From Planctomycetota bacterium (GTDB lineage Bacteria > Planctomycetota > UBA1135), in assembly GCA_024229395.1 (NCBI GenBank), contig JAAESM010000050.1:376758-440757 (forward strand): 64,000 nt of DNA, written 5' to 3'. Below are positions 29,005 to 38,854 of this stretch, piece by piece. The stretch's first letter is position 1. Each line of letters begins with the position of its first letter. A program made the position numbers and the translations under genes. The notes under the pieces are model-generated. The model had not been told where the DNA came from and ran no database searches. It saw only the letters and a program-made list of their open reading frames with translations.

Positions 29005-29488
29005 AGTCTTGAATCTCAACCTGTCCACCTTCGTGATCTCGGCGAATCACCTGCGACTCTCCGGCGACCGTGGAGGGCAGAACCTTTACGGCTCCGCTTT
29101 CCAGGCCGACCGGCATGCGCCATTGATTTGCGTCCGATGCTTGACTGAGGAACAGAATGCTGCGATCCCCGACACGAAGGTCGGGCATTCCCGGCAGGAC
29201 TAAACCCCTGCCAGCAACCTCACCCCCAGGCATTCGAATTTCCTGGATCGAGGTCATTGTTCCTTTTATCGGAGTGAGCGTCGAAAAACTGTACCGTGTT
29301 TCAATGCCGCCATCGGCCAACATTGCCGACTCAGCGGACAGGACTTCGACTTCGCAAATACGCTCGGCACCGGCGACGAGGTCGCTCAGTTCCGCTTTCG
29401 CTTCACAAACGGAGGATGCGCCGACCGATCCCAGAGCAATACTGGAAACAATGCCGACAATGGCTGCACAGAAGATGGGGTGTTTCAT
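28955..29488 (-). CDS. hypothetical secreted protein, translationally overlapping the matrixin gene
   Basis: Start at 29488 (MKHPIFCAAIVGIVSSIALGSVGASS signal peptide); 3' end overlaps the 5' end of the matrixin CDS by about 50 nt. Confidence 0.6.
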   Translation of the reverse strand: MKHPIFCAAIVGIVSSIALGSVGASSVCEAKAELSDLVAGAERICEVEVLSAESAMLADGGIETRYSFSTLTPIKGTMTSIQEIRMPGGEVAGRGLVLPGMPDLRVGDRSILFLSQASDANQWRMPVGLESGAVKVLPSTVAGESQVIRRDHEGGQVEIQDYDRYITEIFAEVQRQS

Positions 29489-29584
29489 GACGCCCCATTT
29501 GCGTCGGCAAATCAGAGCTCTTAAGGAAGTTGCTGATATTTTTTGCGCAACACCCCAAAGCAATGGTGGCCCCTAGCGCAGGGC

Positions 29585-30649
29585 TCAGAAACTGAAGTCT
29601 TCCTCAGCTTCGGCTTCGCCAGACATGTTCTTCATGGATTGCAGCTGCATTTCCACGAGGTTTTCCAAAACCGGCTGAAAATCATCGAATGGCTTGTCCA
29701 GGTCCATGATCTTGTCCTGGGAAGGCATGATAATGGCGGGTGGATTCGGTTCGATCAGCATCTTGGCGATGCTCATCTCCATCTTCATCTTCATATTCCC
29801 TCCACTCCCTGGCCCGCTAGCTAGGAGTTGGTCCATAGGAATATCCACATTCATGAAGATTTCCAGGCCTTCTCCAGTGTGACGATCGGCAACGATATTG
29901 AACTGCATTTGCTTCAACATCTCCACACCGGGATCCCCCTCCAACTTGCCCAAATACGGCTCTAGGGCCTCTTCTCGCATGGCGAAGGTCATGTGTACCT
30001 GATCGCCATCCATCCTCCAGCTCACCACCTCCTGCATAGGATTGTCGACGTAGGCCTTCAGCATATTGGCGGGGTGAAAGATCTCTAGCGCACTGTCGTA
30101 GTCCATCCACTTCATCGCATCTTCAAGACCATTTAATCGCATTGATTCGTCTGTGAACCTGGACCACATGGCAGACAGCAGATCCACGCGGCTGGCAGAA
30201 AGCTGGAAGGCGGTTGGAATCCCTATCGGGAAGGTATCCAAGAGCGCTTCATTGGGCGACAACAGCAGACGGAATCCATTGGTATCCAGCGCAATCTGAA
30301 AGCCGAGCTCGATCGTGTCTGGAACCTCTTCAAGATTGATATCCATGCCGATATTCCCCCATCCCAAAAGGGAGTGATCGGCCTGGGCAATGAGATTGAT
30401 CCCGCTCTCGACCTTGGCGACCCGATCCACATTCATGGAAGGTACCTTCTCGACCATCTCAACGGTGAAATCCCAACTGATCTGAACGGGGAATTCGGCT
30501 TCGAAATCGATCTGATCGGCCCATTGTTCGAAGGCTTCCTGGGCGGCAGGGCCGACGGCTTGTGTGGGCAGCGCCGCATCTTGGCATGAACAAAGGCCAA
30601 TGGCTGCAAGAGTAGAGGCGAATAAGGAACTTGGAATATGCATGTTCAT
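29585..30649 (-). CDS. hypothetical lipoprotein
   Basis: 354 aa; MNMHIPSSLFASTLAAIGLCSCQDA lipobox; no family recognised. Confidence 0.65.
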   Translation of the reverse strand: MNMHIPSSLFASTLAAIGLCSCQDAALPTQAVGPAAQEAFEQWADQIDFEAEFPVQISWDFTVEMVEKVPSMNVDRVAKVESGINLIAQADHSLLGWGNIGMDINLEEVPDTIELGFQIALDTNGFRLLLSPNEALLDTFPIGIPTAFQLSASRVDLLSAMWSRFTDESMRLNGLEDAMKWMDYDSALEIFHPANMLKAYVDNPMQEVVSWRMDGDQVHMTFAMREEALEPYLGKLEGDPGVEMLKQMQFNIVADRHTGEGLEIFMNVDIPMDQLLASGPGSGGNMKMKMEMSIAKMLIEPNPPAIIMPSQDKIMDLDKPFDDFQPVLENLVEMQLQSMKNMSGEAEAEEDFSF

Positions 30650-30735
30650 GATTCCAAATCATATCCGCACAAGTAAATATCCCCAAATCGAGGAAGCTAC
30701 AATCTTCGGCCCGAAAACGCCGATAGGGCTTAGGA

Positions 30736-31557
30736 ATGCGGAAAATACCCTGGTCCCTGACCTTCGTGTCGGCGTCGTTTGTGGCGCTAGGCGCGCTGGT
30801 CCTATTACCACAACCTCAGGTCGTGGGCACGTTGCCTGCTACCCCAAGCGAACAGCTTACGGAGCCAACCACACCTGCAAAGGACTGGCAACCGGTGATC
30901 TCCAAGACCGTCGTGCAAGCGGCAAAGCCGCAGGTTCTGAGGTTGGAGTTGCAGGTCGTCGACCAAGACGGCGTGCCGATTCCAGCGGTGCAGATCAGCT
31001 GTGATCACCTGACTGCCTTCAGCATTGGCCACATCTTCGATGAGCAGACCGATGCGCAGGGTGGCTTCACCAGTGTGGAGTTAGTCCATGGCACCTATGA
31101 GTTGGAGCTCCACCACCCACAGTTCCTCGCTACGGAAACCATCGAGCTGCATCTTCCCGAAGACGCGGGCAAACTGCAGCGGCTGCAATTGATTCGCGGC
31201 TGCGTCGTCGAAGGTCAACTCTTCGGCGGCGATGGCATCCCACGCAACTACGGTTCCTTGATGCTAAAAAGGCATGGCGAGGAACAAGTTTATGAGGCAA
31301 AACCCGATGCTGAGGGTGGCTTTCGCTTTCCAGCAGTGAAGGAAGGCCAGTGGGAGGTTTCGTGGTACACCAATAAACAGTTGGTGCAGGATCCGCGTTT
31401 GTCTCACACATTGCTTTGCCGAACGGGGCAAAGTTCGAAGCTGCAAATCACAATTCCCACCCCCGATTTGCGCGCCTTGAACGGCAGCGAAACGATGGAT
31501 GTCGGTATTCAAGAACTACCCGACCTGAACACCGTCTCCCCCGCCTCAGAACTCTAG
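30736..31557 (+). CDS. hypothetical secreted protein with carboxypeptidase-regulatory-like (Ig-like) domain
   Basis: Signal-anchor 'SLTFVSASFVALGALVLLPQPQ'; 'LRLELQVVDQDGVPIPAVQISCDHLTAF...DEQTDAQGGFTSVELVHGTYELELHHPQF' resembles CarboxypepD_reg-like beta domains. Confidence 0.6.
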   Translation: MRKIPWSLTFVSASFVALGALVLLPQPQVVGTLPATPSEQLTEPTTPAKDWQPVISKTVVQAAKPQVLRLELQVVDQDGVPIPAVQISCDHLTAFSIGHIFDEQTDAQGGFTSVELVHGTYELELHHPQFLATETIELHLPEDAGKLQRLQLIRGCVVEGQLFGGDGIPRNYGSLMLKRHGEEQVYEAKPDAEGGFRFPAVKEGQWEVSWYTNKQLVQDPRLSHTLLCRTGQSSKLQITIPTPDLRALNGSETMDVGIQELPDLNTVSPASEL

Positions 31558-31563
31558 AATCCG

Positions 31564-32544
31564 ATGATGGCCGAAGCTCCTCTCCATACTTCCATGGATG
31601 AATCCTCCTTCCAAGAACCCTTCTTCTTGGTCGGCGCGGAACGCTCAGGCACTACTTTGCTGCGTTTGATGATCGATCATCATCCGCTGATTCGTTTTCG
31701 CTTCGAATCGAACTTCCTGGTCGATTATTTGACCTCTGCTGGCGGCGATCCCGATCCCGCCGAACTGGAGAAGAAGTTGGCGATCGACCGCGGCGCACGC
31801 CTGCACGGCTTCAAGGTTGGCGAAGGCCTTGGTTATAAGGAAGGTGTACGTCAGTTCCTTTTCCACGACGCCCATCAACAAGGCAAGTCAGTCTTCGGCG
31901 CCGCCTTGCACCGACGTTTCGCCGACATCTTGCATATCTTCCCGAACGCCCGCTTCTTGAATCTCGTGCGTGATCCGCGCGACGTCGCGCCGTCGGTGAT
32001 TGCAATGGGTTGGTCCGGCAATACTTGGCATGCATCGAAGCTATGGATCAACGCCCAACAAGAGGCTCAAAGATTATGCGACAGCTTGCCGTCGGATCGT
32101 TGGCATACGCTGCGTTTCGAGGATCTGGTCTGTAAGCCTGAAGAGACTCTGACTGCGGTCAGTGAGTTCCTCGGCTGCAAGTTTGACCCGGCAATGTTGA
32201 GCTATCCAGAAGACACTACCTATCCTGCGCCGGATGCCTCGGCGTCGCAACGCTGGCGCAAGAAAATGCCAACCAAAGATGTGCAACTCGTGGAAGCCTG
32301 CGTTGGTGAATGGCTGCAAAAGGCCGGATACGAGCCCTCTGGGGAGTCTCCGCGCCAAGTCAGTAACCTGCAGCAATCGCTGCTCAACATCCAGAACCGC
32401 TTCGGCCGCTTCCGTTTCCGCACCCGCCGTTTCGGTTTCTTCACCGTGGTTGGCTTCGCATTGAGCTCGCGCCTAGGCATGCATAAGACTGCCAACCGTT
32501 TGCAGCTGAAGATGCAAGCCCACGAAAACTCCTTACTGCGTTGA
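31564..32544 (+). CDS. sulfotransferase family protein
   Basis: 'PFFLVGAERSGTTLLRLMIDHHP' (5'-PSB-like loop), 'RFLNLVRDPRDVAPSVIAM' (3'-PB-like), 'LRFEDLVCKPEETLTAVSEFLG'. Confidence 0.92.
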   Translation: MMAEAPLHTSMDESSFQEPFFLVGAERSGTTLLRLMIDHHPLIRFRFESNFLVDYLTSAGGDPDPAELEKKLAIDRGARLHGFKVGEGLGYKEGVRQFLFHDAHQQGKSVFGAALHRRFADILHIFPNARFLNLVRDPRDVAPSVIAMGWSGNTWHASKLWINAQQEAQRLCDSLPSDRWHTLRFEDLVCKPEETLTAVSEFLGCKFDPAMLSYPEDTTYPAPDASASQRWRKKMPTKDVQLVEACVGEWLQKAGYEPSGESPRQVSNLQQSLLNIQNRFGRFRFRTRRFGFFTVVGFALSSRLGMHKTANRLQLKMQAHENSLLR

Positions 32545-32550
32545 TTGAGC

Positions 32551-33267
32551 ATGACGAATCTATTCAACGCAATCGGCAACCGTTGGCTTCGCCACAACAA
32601 CCCGCGCACGCTTTGTCCGCCGGGCATGCCAGAAGCTGGCAAAGGCCCAAAGCGACCGTTGATCATGGTGCCGACCTTGATGCGTTCGGGAACGCACATC
32701 CTGATCGACCTGATCCTGAACAACTTCCCGGCCTACCAAGGTAAACCGCTCTACGTGGACTTGGATTTGGTCATGCGCCACCCGCAACGCGAAGAGATGC
32801 TGGCAGCAATGATGGAAGTTGGTGGTTTCGTGGTCAAGACCCACTACCCGCAACTGATCGTCAAGGAGCCGGATCTGGAGGTCGTTCAACAAGTGGCGGA
32901 CCAGTCCATCATCATCTCCACCCGTCGAGACAGTGACTTAGTCCTTAAGTCGATGATGCGCTTCCCGGAATTATCCAAGCGTTTCGGCGATGAAGCCACC
33001 ATCGTGGCTGGTATCGAGCGTTTCTATGAGTTCTGGCAAAGCCGCAACCCAACGGTCTTCCCTTTCGAGCAACTGCTGGAGAACGCTGAGGTGCCGAACA
33101 TTGTGCAGGAGATCGCCTCGGTGATCGATTGCCCGGCACGCTCTAAGGTGGTCACACCACCCGACAAGGCCTCGTATCTGCGCGTTTGCGCGGTCAAGGT
33201 CATGACTCGCGTCTTGGGCCATAAGTCTCCCGTCATCAACACCACCATCCAATTCGCGCGCAAGTAA
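32551..33267 (+). CDS. sulfotransferase-like protein, short
   Basis: 239 aa; 'RPLIMVPTLMRSGTHILIDLILNNFPAY' P-loop-like, 'IIISTRRDSDLVLKSMMRF'. Confidence 0.7.
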   Translation: MTNLFNAIGNRWLRHNNPRTLCPPGMPEAGKGPKRPLIMVPTLMRSGTHILIDLILNNFPAYQGKPLYVDLDLVMRHPQREEMLAAMMEVGGFVVKTHYPQLIVKEPDLEVVQQVADQSIIISTRRDSDLVLKSMMRFPELSKRFGDEATIVAGIERFYEFWQSRNPTVFPFEQLLENAEVPNIVQEIASVIDCPARSKVVTPPDKASYLRVCAVKVMTRVLGHKSPVINTTIQFARK

Positions 33268-33287
33268 TCGCTGCGCATCACACCACC

Positions 33288-34184
33288 ATGCCTGAACAAA
33301 AACGATTCCTCGTCACCGGCCGCAACGGCCAGTTGGGGCATGAATGTGGTTTGATTGCACCGCAAGGTTACGACTTGGTGCGTGTCGGTCGCGAAGAGAT
33401 GGACTTGTCGGATCATGCGCAGATCGCCAAGGTCATACGCGAAGTCCAACCCAGTTTCATTCTGCATGGCGCAGCGTGGACTGCCGTCGACCTTGCCGAA
33501 GAAAAGGAACAGGAAGCCTTCGCCATCAACGCAACGGCCGCCGAAGTTATGGCCAGCTGTGCGGCTGAGATCGATGCGCGTTTGGCGTTTGTGTCGACCG
33601 ATTACGTCTTCTCCGGTGAAGGCGATGCACCCTGGCGCGAAGACGACCCCGTCGCCCCTCTGAACGCCTACGGCCGCAGCAAGTTGGCCGGCGAACAGGC
33701 GGTGCTTGGAATCCTTGGTGAGCGCGGTCATGTGGTCCGCACCTCGTGGGTCTACGGCCGACGTGGCAACAACTTCGTGCGCACCATGTTGCGCTTCATG
33801 GAACAAGGTCGTGCTCTAAAGGTGGTCGATGATCAACTCGGCTCCCCGACTTGGGCCGGCGGCTTGGCTGTAGCTTTGATCGCTCTTGGCCTTGGGGAGA
33901 ACGCGCCATCGATCCTGCATTACACCGACGGCGGCATCATCAGCTGGTGCGATTTTGCACAGGAAATCCGCGCCTGCGGAATCCGCAATGGATTGGCCTT
34001 GGAGGAATCTAGCGTCAACCCTTGCCCTAGTACCGAATACCCCACTCCGGCGGCGCGCCCGTCATGGAGTCCGATGCATTTCTCCAGTGCCTGGGAAGGC
34101 CTGGGTATCACTCAATCCACTTGGCAAGACGCACTGCAACTCGCGTTGCCACTTCTACTTAGAGAAAACGATAAAGTAACGTGA
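33288..34184 (+). CDS. rfbD: dTDP-4-dehydrorhamnose reductase
   Basis: 'RFLVTGRNGQLGHECGLIA', 'VSTDYVFSGEGDAPWREDDPVAPLNAYGRSKLAGEQAV', 'VVDDQLGSPTWAGGLA'. Confidence 0.95.
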   Translation: MPEQKRFLVTGRNGQLGHECGLIAPQGYDLVRVGREEMDLSDHAQIAKVIREVQPSFILHGAAWTAVDLAEEKEQEAFAINATAAEVMASCAAEIDARLAFVSTDYVFSGEGDAPWREDDPVAPLNAYGRSKLAGEQAVLGILGERGHVVRTSWVYGRRGNNFVRTMLRFMEQGRALKVVDDQLGSPTWAGGLAVALIALGLGENAPSILHYTDGGIISWCDFAQEIRACGIRNGLALEESSVNPCPSTEYPTPAARPSWSPMHFSSAWEGLGITQSTWQDALQLALPLLLRENDKVT

Positions 34185-35257
34185 TGAACTCACCTCGCCG
34201 TGTTTTGGTGACCGGGGGAGCTGGTTTTATTGGATCCTCCGTGGTCCGACACCTGCTCGAAGACCCCGATGTCGAAGTGCTGAACTTCGACTCGCTCACA
34301 TATGCGGCCAACCTGCTTTCGCTGCAGTGTTGCGCCGACAATCCGCACTATCGTTTTCAGCGCGGAGACATCTGTGACCTTGAGGCTGTGCAACAAGCCT
34401 TCACGGAGTTCCACCCGACGCACATCCTGCATTTGGCCGCCGAGTCTCATGTCGACCGTTCGCTGACTGGCCCCGAGGCTTTCATCAAGACCAACGTGCT
34501 TGGCACGGGTGTGATGCTGCAAGTCGCACGCGATTACTTTGATAGGTTGTCGAGTGAAGAACGCGAGAACTTCCGCTTCTTACATGTCTCCACCGACGAG
34601 GTCTTCGGCAGCCTTGGCGATGAAGGTCAGTTCCAACCGGACACGCCTTATGATCCAAGCTCTCCTTACTCGGCATCGAAAGCAGGGTCGGATCACCTGG
34701 TGCGCGCATGGGGACGTTCCTTCGGCCTGCCGGTGTTGATCACCAACTGCTCGAACAACTACGGTCCGTGCCAGTTCCCCGAGAAGCTCATCCCATTGAT
34801 GATCCTCAACGCCAAGGAAGGCATTAAGTTGCCGGTCTATGGCAAGGGTGACAACGTCCGCGATTGGCTTTACGTCGAAGATCACGCACGCGCGATCTGG
34901 TCGGTGGCGCAGAACGGCAAGGTTGGCGGCACTTACTTGGTGGGTGGTGAAGAAGAACACACCAACTTGGATGTGGTCGAGACCATCTGCAATATCTTGG
35001 ATGAGGAAATCCCGCATGCAGAGATCAAGGATCGTAAGAGCCTGATCGAATTCGTGACGGACCGTCCAGGTCATGATTTCCGCTACGCCATCGACAGTAG
35101 TGCCACCTGCAAGGAGCTCGGATGGGCACCGCAGGAGAGTTTCGAGACTGGTTTACGTCGGACGATTCGTTGGTATCTGGAAAACGATGCATGGCTGGAG
35201 TCGATCCGCAGCGGTGCATACCGCGAATGGATGGAGGAGAACTACGCATGGCGCTAA
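34184..35257 (+). CDS. rfbB: dTDP-glucose 4,6-dehydratase
   Basis: '[19 protein letters not shown]', '[26 protein letters not shown]', '[17 protein letters not shown]', '[15 protein letters not shown]'. GTG at 34181 is an alternative start. Confidence 0.97.
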   Translation: MNSPRRVLVTGGAGFIGSSVVRHLLEDPDVEVLNFDSLTYAANLLSLQCCADNPHYRFQRGDICDLEAVQQAFTEFHPTHILHLAAESHVDRSLTGPEAFIKTNVLGTGVMLQVARDYFDRLSSEERENFRFLHVSTDEVFGSLGDEGQFQPDTPYDPSSPYSASKAGSDHLVRAWGRSFGLPVLITNCSNNYGPCQFPEKLIPLMILNAKEGIKLPVYGKGDNVRDWLYVEDHARAIWSVAQNGKVGGTYLVGGEEEHTNLDVVETICNILDEEIPHAEIKDRKSLIEFVTDRPGHDFRYAIDSSATCKELGWAPQESFETGLRRTIRWYLENDAWLESIRSGAYREWMEENYAWR

Positions 35258-36132
35258 ATCGCAAAGGCATCATCCTGGCCGGTGGATCCGGCACACGCTT
35301 GCACCCCATCACCCGCGCGGTCTCCAAGCAGCTGCTGCCGGTGTACGACAAGCCAATGGTCTACTACCCATTGAGCGTGTTGATGCTGGCCGGCATCAAA
35401 GATGTGTTGATCATCTCCACGCCGCATGACACGCCGCGTTTCCGGGATCTACTCGGCGACGGCAAGCGTTGGGGCTTGGACATCCAATACGCAGTGCAGG
35501 AAAGCCCCGACGGTCTGGCGCAAGCCTTCCTGATCGGCGAGGAGTTCCTCGACGGCGCACCGAGTGCCTTGGTCCTTGGCGACAACATCTTCTTCGGTCA
35601 AGGATTCTCATCGGAGTTGCGCGCTGCCTCGGAACAGGAACATGGTGCACGCGTATTCGCTTATCACGTGCAAGATCCTGAGCGTTACGGCATTGCCGAG
35701 TTCGACGACACCGGCAAAGTCTTGAGCATTGAAGAGAAGCCAGAGCATCCGCGCTCGAACTTCGCTGTGACGGGCTTGTACTTCTATGACGAACGCGCCG
35801 TCGAGTTCACCAAAGGCTTGAAGCCGAGTCCGCGTGGCGAACTGGAGATTACCGACCTCAACAAGTTGTATCTGGAAGATGAATCTCTTCAGGTCTGCAC
35901 CTTGGGGCGTGGCTTCGCGTGGCTGGACACAGGCACCTATGACTCCTTGCTGGAGGCCGGTTCCTTTGTGCAAACGGTCGAAAAACGTCAAGGCATGAAG
36001 ATCGCTTGCCCAGAAGAAATCGCCTGGCGCATGGGCTTCATCGATGACGAACAACTGAAGACGCTCGCTGCTGAATTGAAGAATAGCGGCTACGGGGACT
36101 ACCTATTGGGCATTTTGGAGGATGAGTCATGA
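35248..36132 (+). CDS. rfbA: glucose-1-phosphate thymidylyltransferase
   Basis: ATG at 35248: [57 protein letters not shown]. Track start 35122 lies inside rfbB and is too early. Confidence 0.97.
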   Translation: MALNRKGIILAGGSGTRLHPITRAVSKQLLPVYDKPMVYYPLSVLMLAGIKDVLIISTPHDTPRFRDLLGDGKRWGLDIQYAVQESPDGLAQAFLIGEEFLDGAPSALVLGDNIFFGQGFSSELRAASEQEHGARVFAYHVQDPERYGIAEFDDTGKVLSIEEKPEHPRSNFAVTGLYFYDERAVEFTKGLKPSPRGELEITDLNKLYLEDESLQVCTLGRGFAWLDTGTYDSLLEAGSFVQTVEKRQGMKIACPEEIAWRMGFIDDEQLKTLAAELKNSGYGDYLLGILEDES

Positions 36133-36692
36133 AGGTCGAGAAGACTGCTCTAGAGGGCGTTTTGATCCTGCAGCCGAATGTGTTCGGCGACGAACGCGGA
36201 TTCTTCCTTGAAAGTTGGAATGAGCAAACTTTCCTTGAAGCCACCGGCACCACGCCGAAGTGGGTGCAAGACAACCACTCCTCCTCCACCAAAGGTGTGT
36301 TGCGTGGTTTGCATTTGCAGAAAGCACCGAAGGCACAAGGCAAGTTGGTGCGCATCGTGCGCGGAGCCGTCTTTGATGTGGCGGTGGACGTACGCCCGCA
36401 ATCGCCCACCTACCGTCAATGGGTTGGCGTCGAACTCAGTGCCGAGAACCATAAGCAGTTGTGGATTCCCGCTGGTTATGCGCATGGTTTCCTGACTCTC
36501 AGTGATCACGCTGAGATGCTCTACAAGGCCACCGATTTCTACGCACCGGAGACTGAGTGCTGTGTGCTTTGGAACGACCAAGACCTTGCAATCGATTGGC
36601 CACTGGAAGCTGGGCAAGAGCCTACGCTGTCGGCCAAGGACATCGCTGGAATCAGCCTGAAAGAGATTGAGAGCCAAGGAGTTCTCCAGTAA
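36129..36692 (+). CDS. rfbC: dTDP-4-dehydrorhamnose 3,5-epimerase
   Basis: '[26 protein letters not shown]', '[43 protein letters not shown]', '[14 protein letters not shown]'. Confidence 0.97.
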   Translation: MKVEKTALEGVLILQPNVFGDERGFFLESWNEQTFLEATGTTPKWVQDNHSSSTKGVLRGLHLQKAPKAQGKLVRIVRGAVFDVAVDVRPQSPTYRQWVGVELSAENHKQLWIPAGYAHGFLTLSDHAEMLYKATDFYAPETECCVLWNDQDLAIDWPLEAGQEPTLSAKDIAGISLKEIESQGVLQ

Positions 36693-36698
36693 GAACCC

Positions 36699-37769
36699 AT
36701 GGGCAAGGCTTTGGTGAGGAGCTTCCTGGCGCAATCGATGCGCTTGACCGGCATTTTGCGGTCGTCGGAAACTGCTGCCAAGAATCAGCTCAACATCCTT
36801 TGCTACCACCGCATTCTGCCTACGGCACAGAAGGCCGCGTACTTTTGCCCCGACTTGGTGGTCACTCCGGAAGCCTTTCACAATCATTGCCAGACTCTGG
36901 CGGAGTTCTATCGTGTGCTGCCATTGGCCGAAGCGGTAGCAACCTTGCAGCAAGAGCAAGGGAATGAAACTGGATCTGGCAACAATGGCAATGCTGCTGC
37001 AGACAAGCCAATCGTGGCGCTGACCTTCGATGATGGTTACGTCGATAACCTCAAATACGCCGCGCCGATCCTCGCGGAGTTCGAGCAGCGTGCGACTTTC
37101 TTCGTGGTTTCTGGCTTGATGGGCACCAGCACTCCACCGTGGTACGACTTGGTGGCACGTTGTGTGTTGGATCTTGCCGAACGTGAAGAAGGCTGCCTTG
37201 CCGACGGCTCCCCCGCCGAACTTGCCTTGGGCTTGAGCGCGGTGGAAGTTGTGGAAGGCGCGAAGGCTTTCTCGCCTGAGCTACGCAAATCTTTGGCCGA
37301 AAGACTCTGCGATCGCTTGGATGGCGCTCCGCAGTTCGCTGACGAGGACCTGGTCATGAACGCGCAACAGCTGCGTGAACTCCAAAAGCAAGGTCACGAG
37401 ATCGGCTCGCACTCCGTCAGCCACGAGATTCTGCCGCTGTTGAGCGATCAAGATCTCGAAGAGGAAATCCAGCTATCAAAGCAGCAGCTCGAAGATGGCT
37501 TGCAACAGCCCATCTCCTCCTTCTGCTATCCGAACGGCGACTTCGATGATCGCTGCCTGGAGATGGTCGAGAAGCATGGCTATGACCAAGCCGTCACCAC
37601 CCGCAATGGTTCCAATAAAGCCGCTACGGCGCCATTCACGCTGAAGCGTCGCTTCATCCACGAAGAACGCCTCGCGGATGGCCAAGGGAGGCCGTCGGCA
37701 AGTTTGTTGCGCGCACAAACCAGTGGCTTGCTCGATCGCCTATTAAGGCGCGGAGGGCAAGACGCATGA
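36699..37769 (+). CDS. polysaccharide deacetylase (NodB-like, CE4)
   Basis: 'VALTFDDGYVDNLKYAAPILAEFEQRATFFV', 'GHEIGSHSVSHEIL', 'FCYPNGDFDDRC'. Confidence 0.93.
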   Translation: MGKALVRSFLAQSMRLTGILRSSETAAKNQLNILCYHRILPTAQKAAYFCPDLVVTPEAFHNHCQTLAEFYRVLPLAEAVATLQQEQGNETGSGNNGNAAADKPIVALTFDDGYVDNLKYAAPILAEFEQRATFFVVSGLMGTSTPPWYDLVARCVLDLAEREEGCLADGSPAELALGLSAVEVVEGAKAFSPELRKSLAERLCDRLDGAPQFADEDLVMNAQQLRELQKQGHEIGSHSVSHEILPLLSDQDLEEEIQLSKQQLEDGLQQPISSFCYPNGDFDDRCLEMVEKHGYDQAVTTRNGSNKAATAPFTLKRRFIHEERLADGQGRPSASLLRAQTSGLLDRLLRRGGQDA

Positions 37770-38836
37770 ACTTCCAGGAATACCGCGACCGACGTTTCTT
37801 TGGTTCGCTCGACGGCATTCGCGCCGGCAGCATCTTGGCGGTGATCTGGCATCATGCCACACCACGCGGCGGTTATGCCTTGCCAATGTTCGACCGTGGT
37901 TTCCTTGGTGTGGACATGTTCTTCGTGTTGAGCGGTTTCCTGATCGTGACCTTGCTGCTGCGTGAACATGATCGCAATGGCAGCATCTCGCTGAAGAACT
38001 TCTACGCCCGACGTACGCTGCGGATTTTCCCGGTCTATTACGCGCTGCTCGGCGCCATGACCGCGCTGTATCTGCTCAAACCAGATGCCGGGAGCGCGTC
38101 GGCCTTCTTCGGTGAACTGCCCTTCCACCTCAGCTACACCTCGAACTGGATCGATGCGTCGGTGCTGGCGTTCACCTGGTCGCTGGCCACCGAGGAACAG
38201 TTCTACTTGTTCTGGCCGCCGATCGAACGCTACCTGAAACCCTTCGCCATCCCGTTGCTGTTGGTGGTGATTGCATTGAGCCAGCTGGTTAACTTTGGGG
38301 TCTTCGATTCGCAGCTCCATCAGCTGTTCGGCGAGAGTTCCGAGATCCTGCATATCCTGCAGGTCACCTTCACGCCAATCTGCTTGGGGGTCCTGGTAGC
38401 CCATGCGCTGCACCGCCCTCAAGGTTTTGCCAAGCTGGCCAAACTTTGTGGTGGTCGCTTTCAACCGTTGCTTGGCACCGTCTTGGTGCTGATCGCCTGC
38501 AATTTGCCTGGCGACGACATCTCCGGCTGGATCCGGCTGTGTGTGCATATCACGATGACCTTCCTGCTGATCTCGCTGGTCGTGCGTGAAGACCATATGC
38601 TGCAACGTGCGCTCAACATCCCGATCATCAAGCGGATGGGCGCAATCAGTTACGGCATGTACCTATTCCACGTCTTTGCCGTGACCGCCGTGCTGAAGGT
38701 CATGGATCGATTGTCGCTTAGTAATGCGATTATCGCCTTCCTCCTGACTACAATATTAACCATCTTGGTCTCGGAGCTGAGCTTCCGCTTCTTCGAGAAC
38801 CCTATCATGCGTTGGAAGAAACGCTTCAACTCCTAA
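37766..38836 (+). CDS. acyltransferase 3 family membrane protein
   Basis: 'RRFFGSLDGIRAGSILAVIWHHA', 'RGFLGVDMFFVLSGFLIVTLLLRE', 'RRTLRIFPVYY'. Confidence 0.95.
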   Translation: MNFQEYRDRRFFGSLDGIRAGSILAVIWHHATPRGGYALPMFDRGFLGVDMFFVLSGFLIVTLLLREHDRNGSISLKNFYARRTLRIFPVYYALLGAMTALYLLKPDAGSASAFFGELPFHLSYTSNWIDASVLAFTWSLATEEQFYLFWPPIERYLKPFAIPLLLVVIALSQLVNFGVFDSQLHQLFGESSEILHILQVTFTPICLGVLVAHALHRPQGFAKLAKLCGGRFQPLLGTVLVLIACNLPGDDISGWIRLCVHITMTFLLISLVVREDHMLQRALNIPIIKRMGAISYGMYLFHVFAVTAVLKVMDRLSLSNAIIAFLLTTILTILVSELSFRFFENPIMRWKKRFNS

Positions 38837-38854
38837 GCTGCACGCCCTCATTCC

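Noticed and set aside
33024-33806. 260-aa minus ORF spanning sulfotransferase-like gene and rfbD
   Set aside because: Spans two conserved genes on the opposite strand; no family resemblance.
35122-35247. Upstream extension of the rfbA ORF into rfbB
   Set aside because: The conserved start [20 protein letters not shown] at 35248 is clear; the extension only exists because frames overlap.
37580-38605. 341-aa minus ORF opposite deacetylase and acyltransferase genes
   Set aside because: Gln/His-rich low-information translation typical of an antisense frame.
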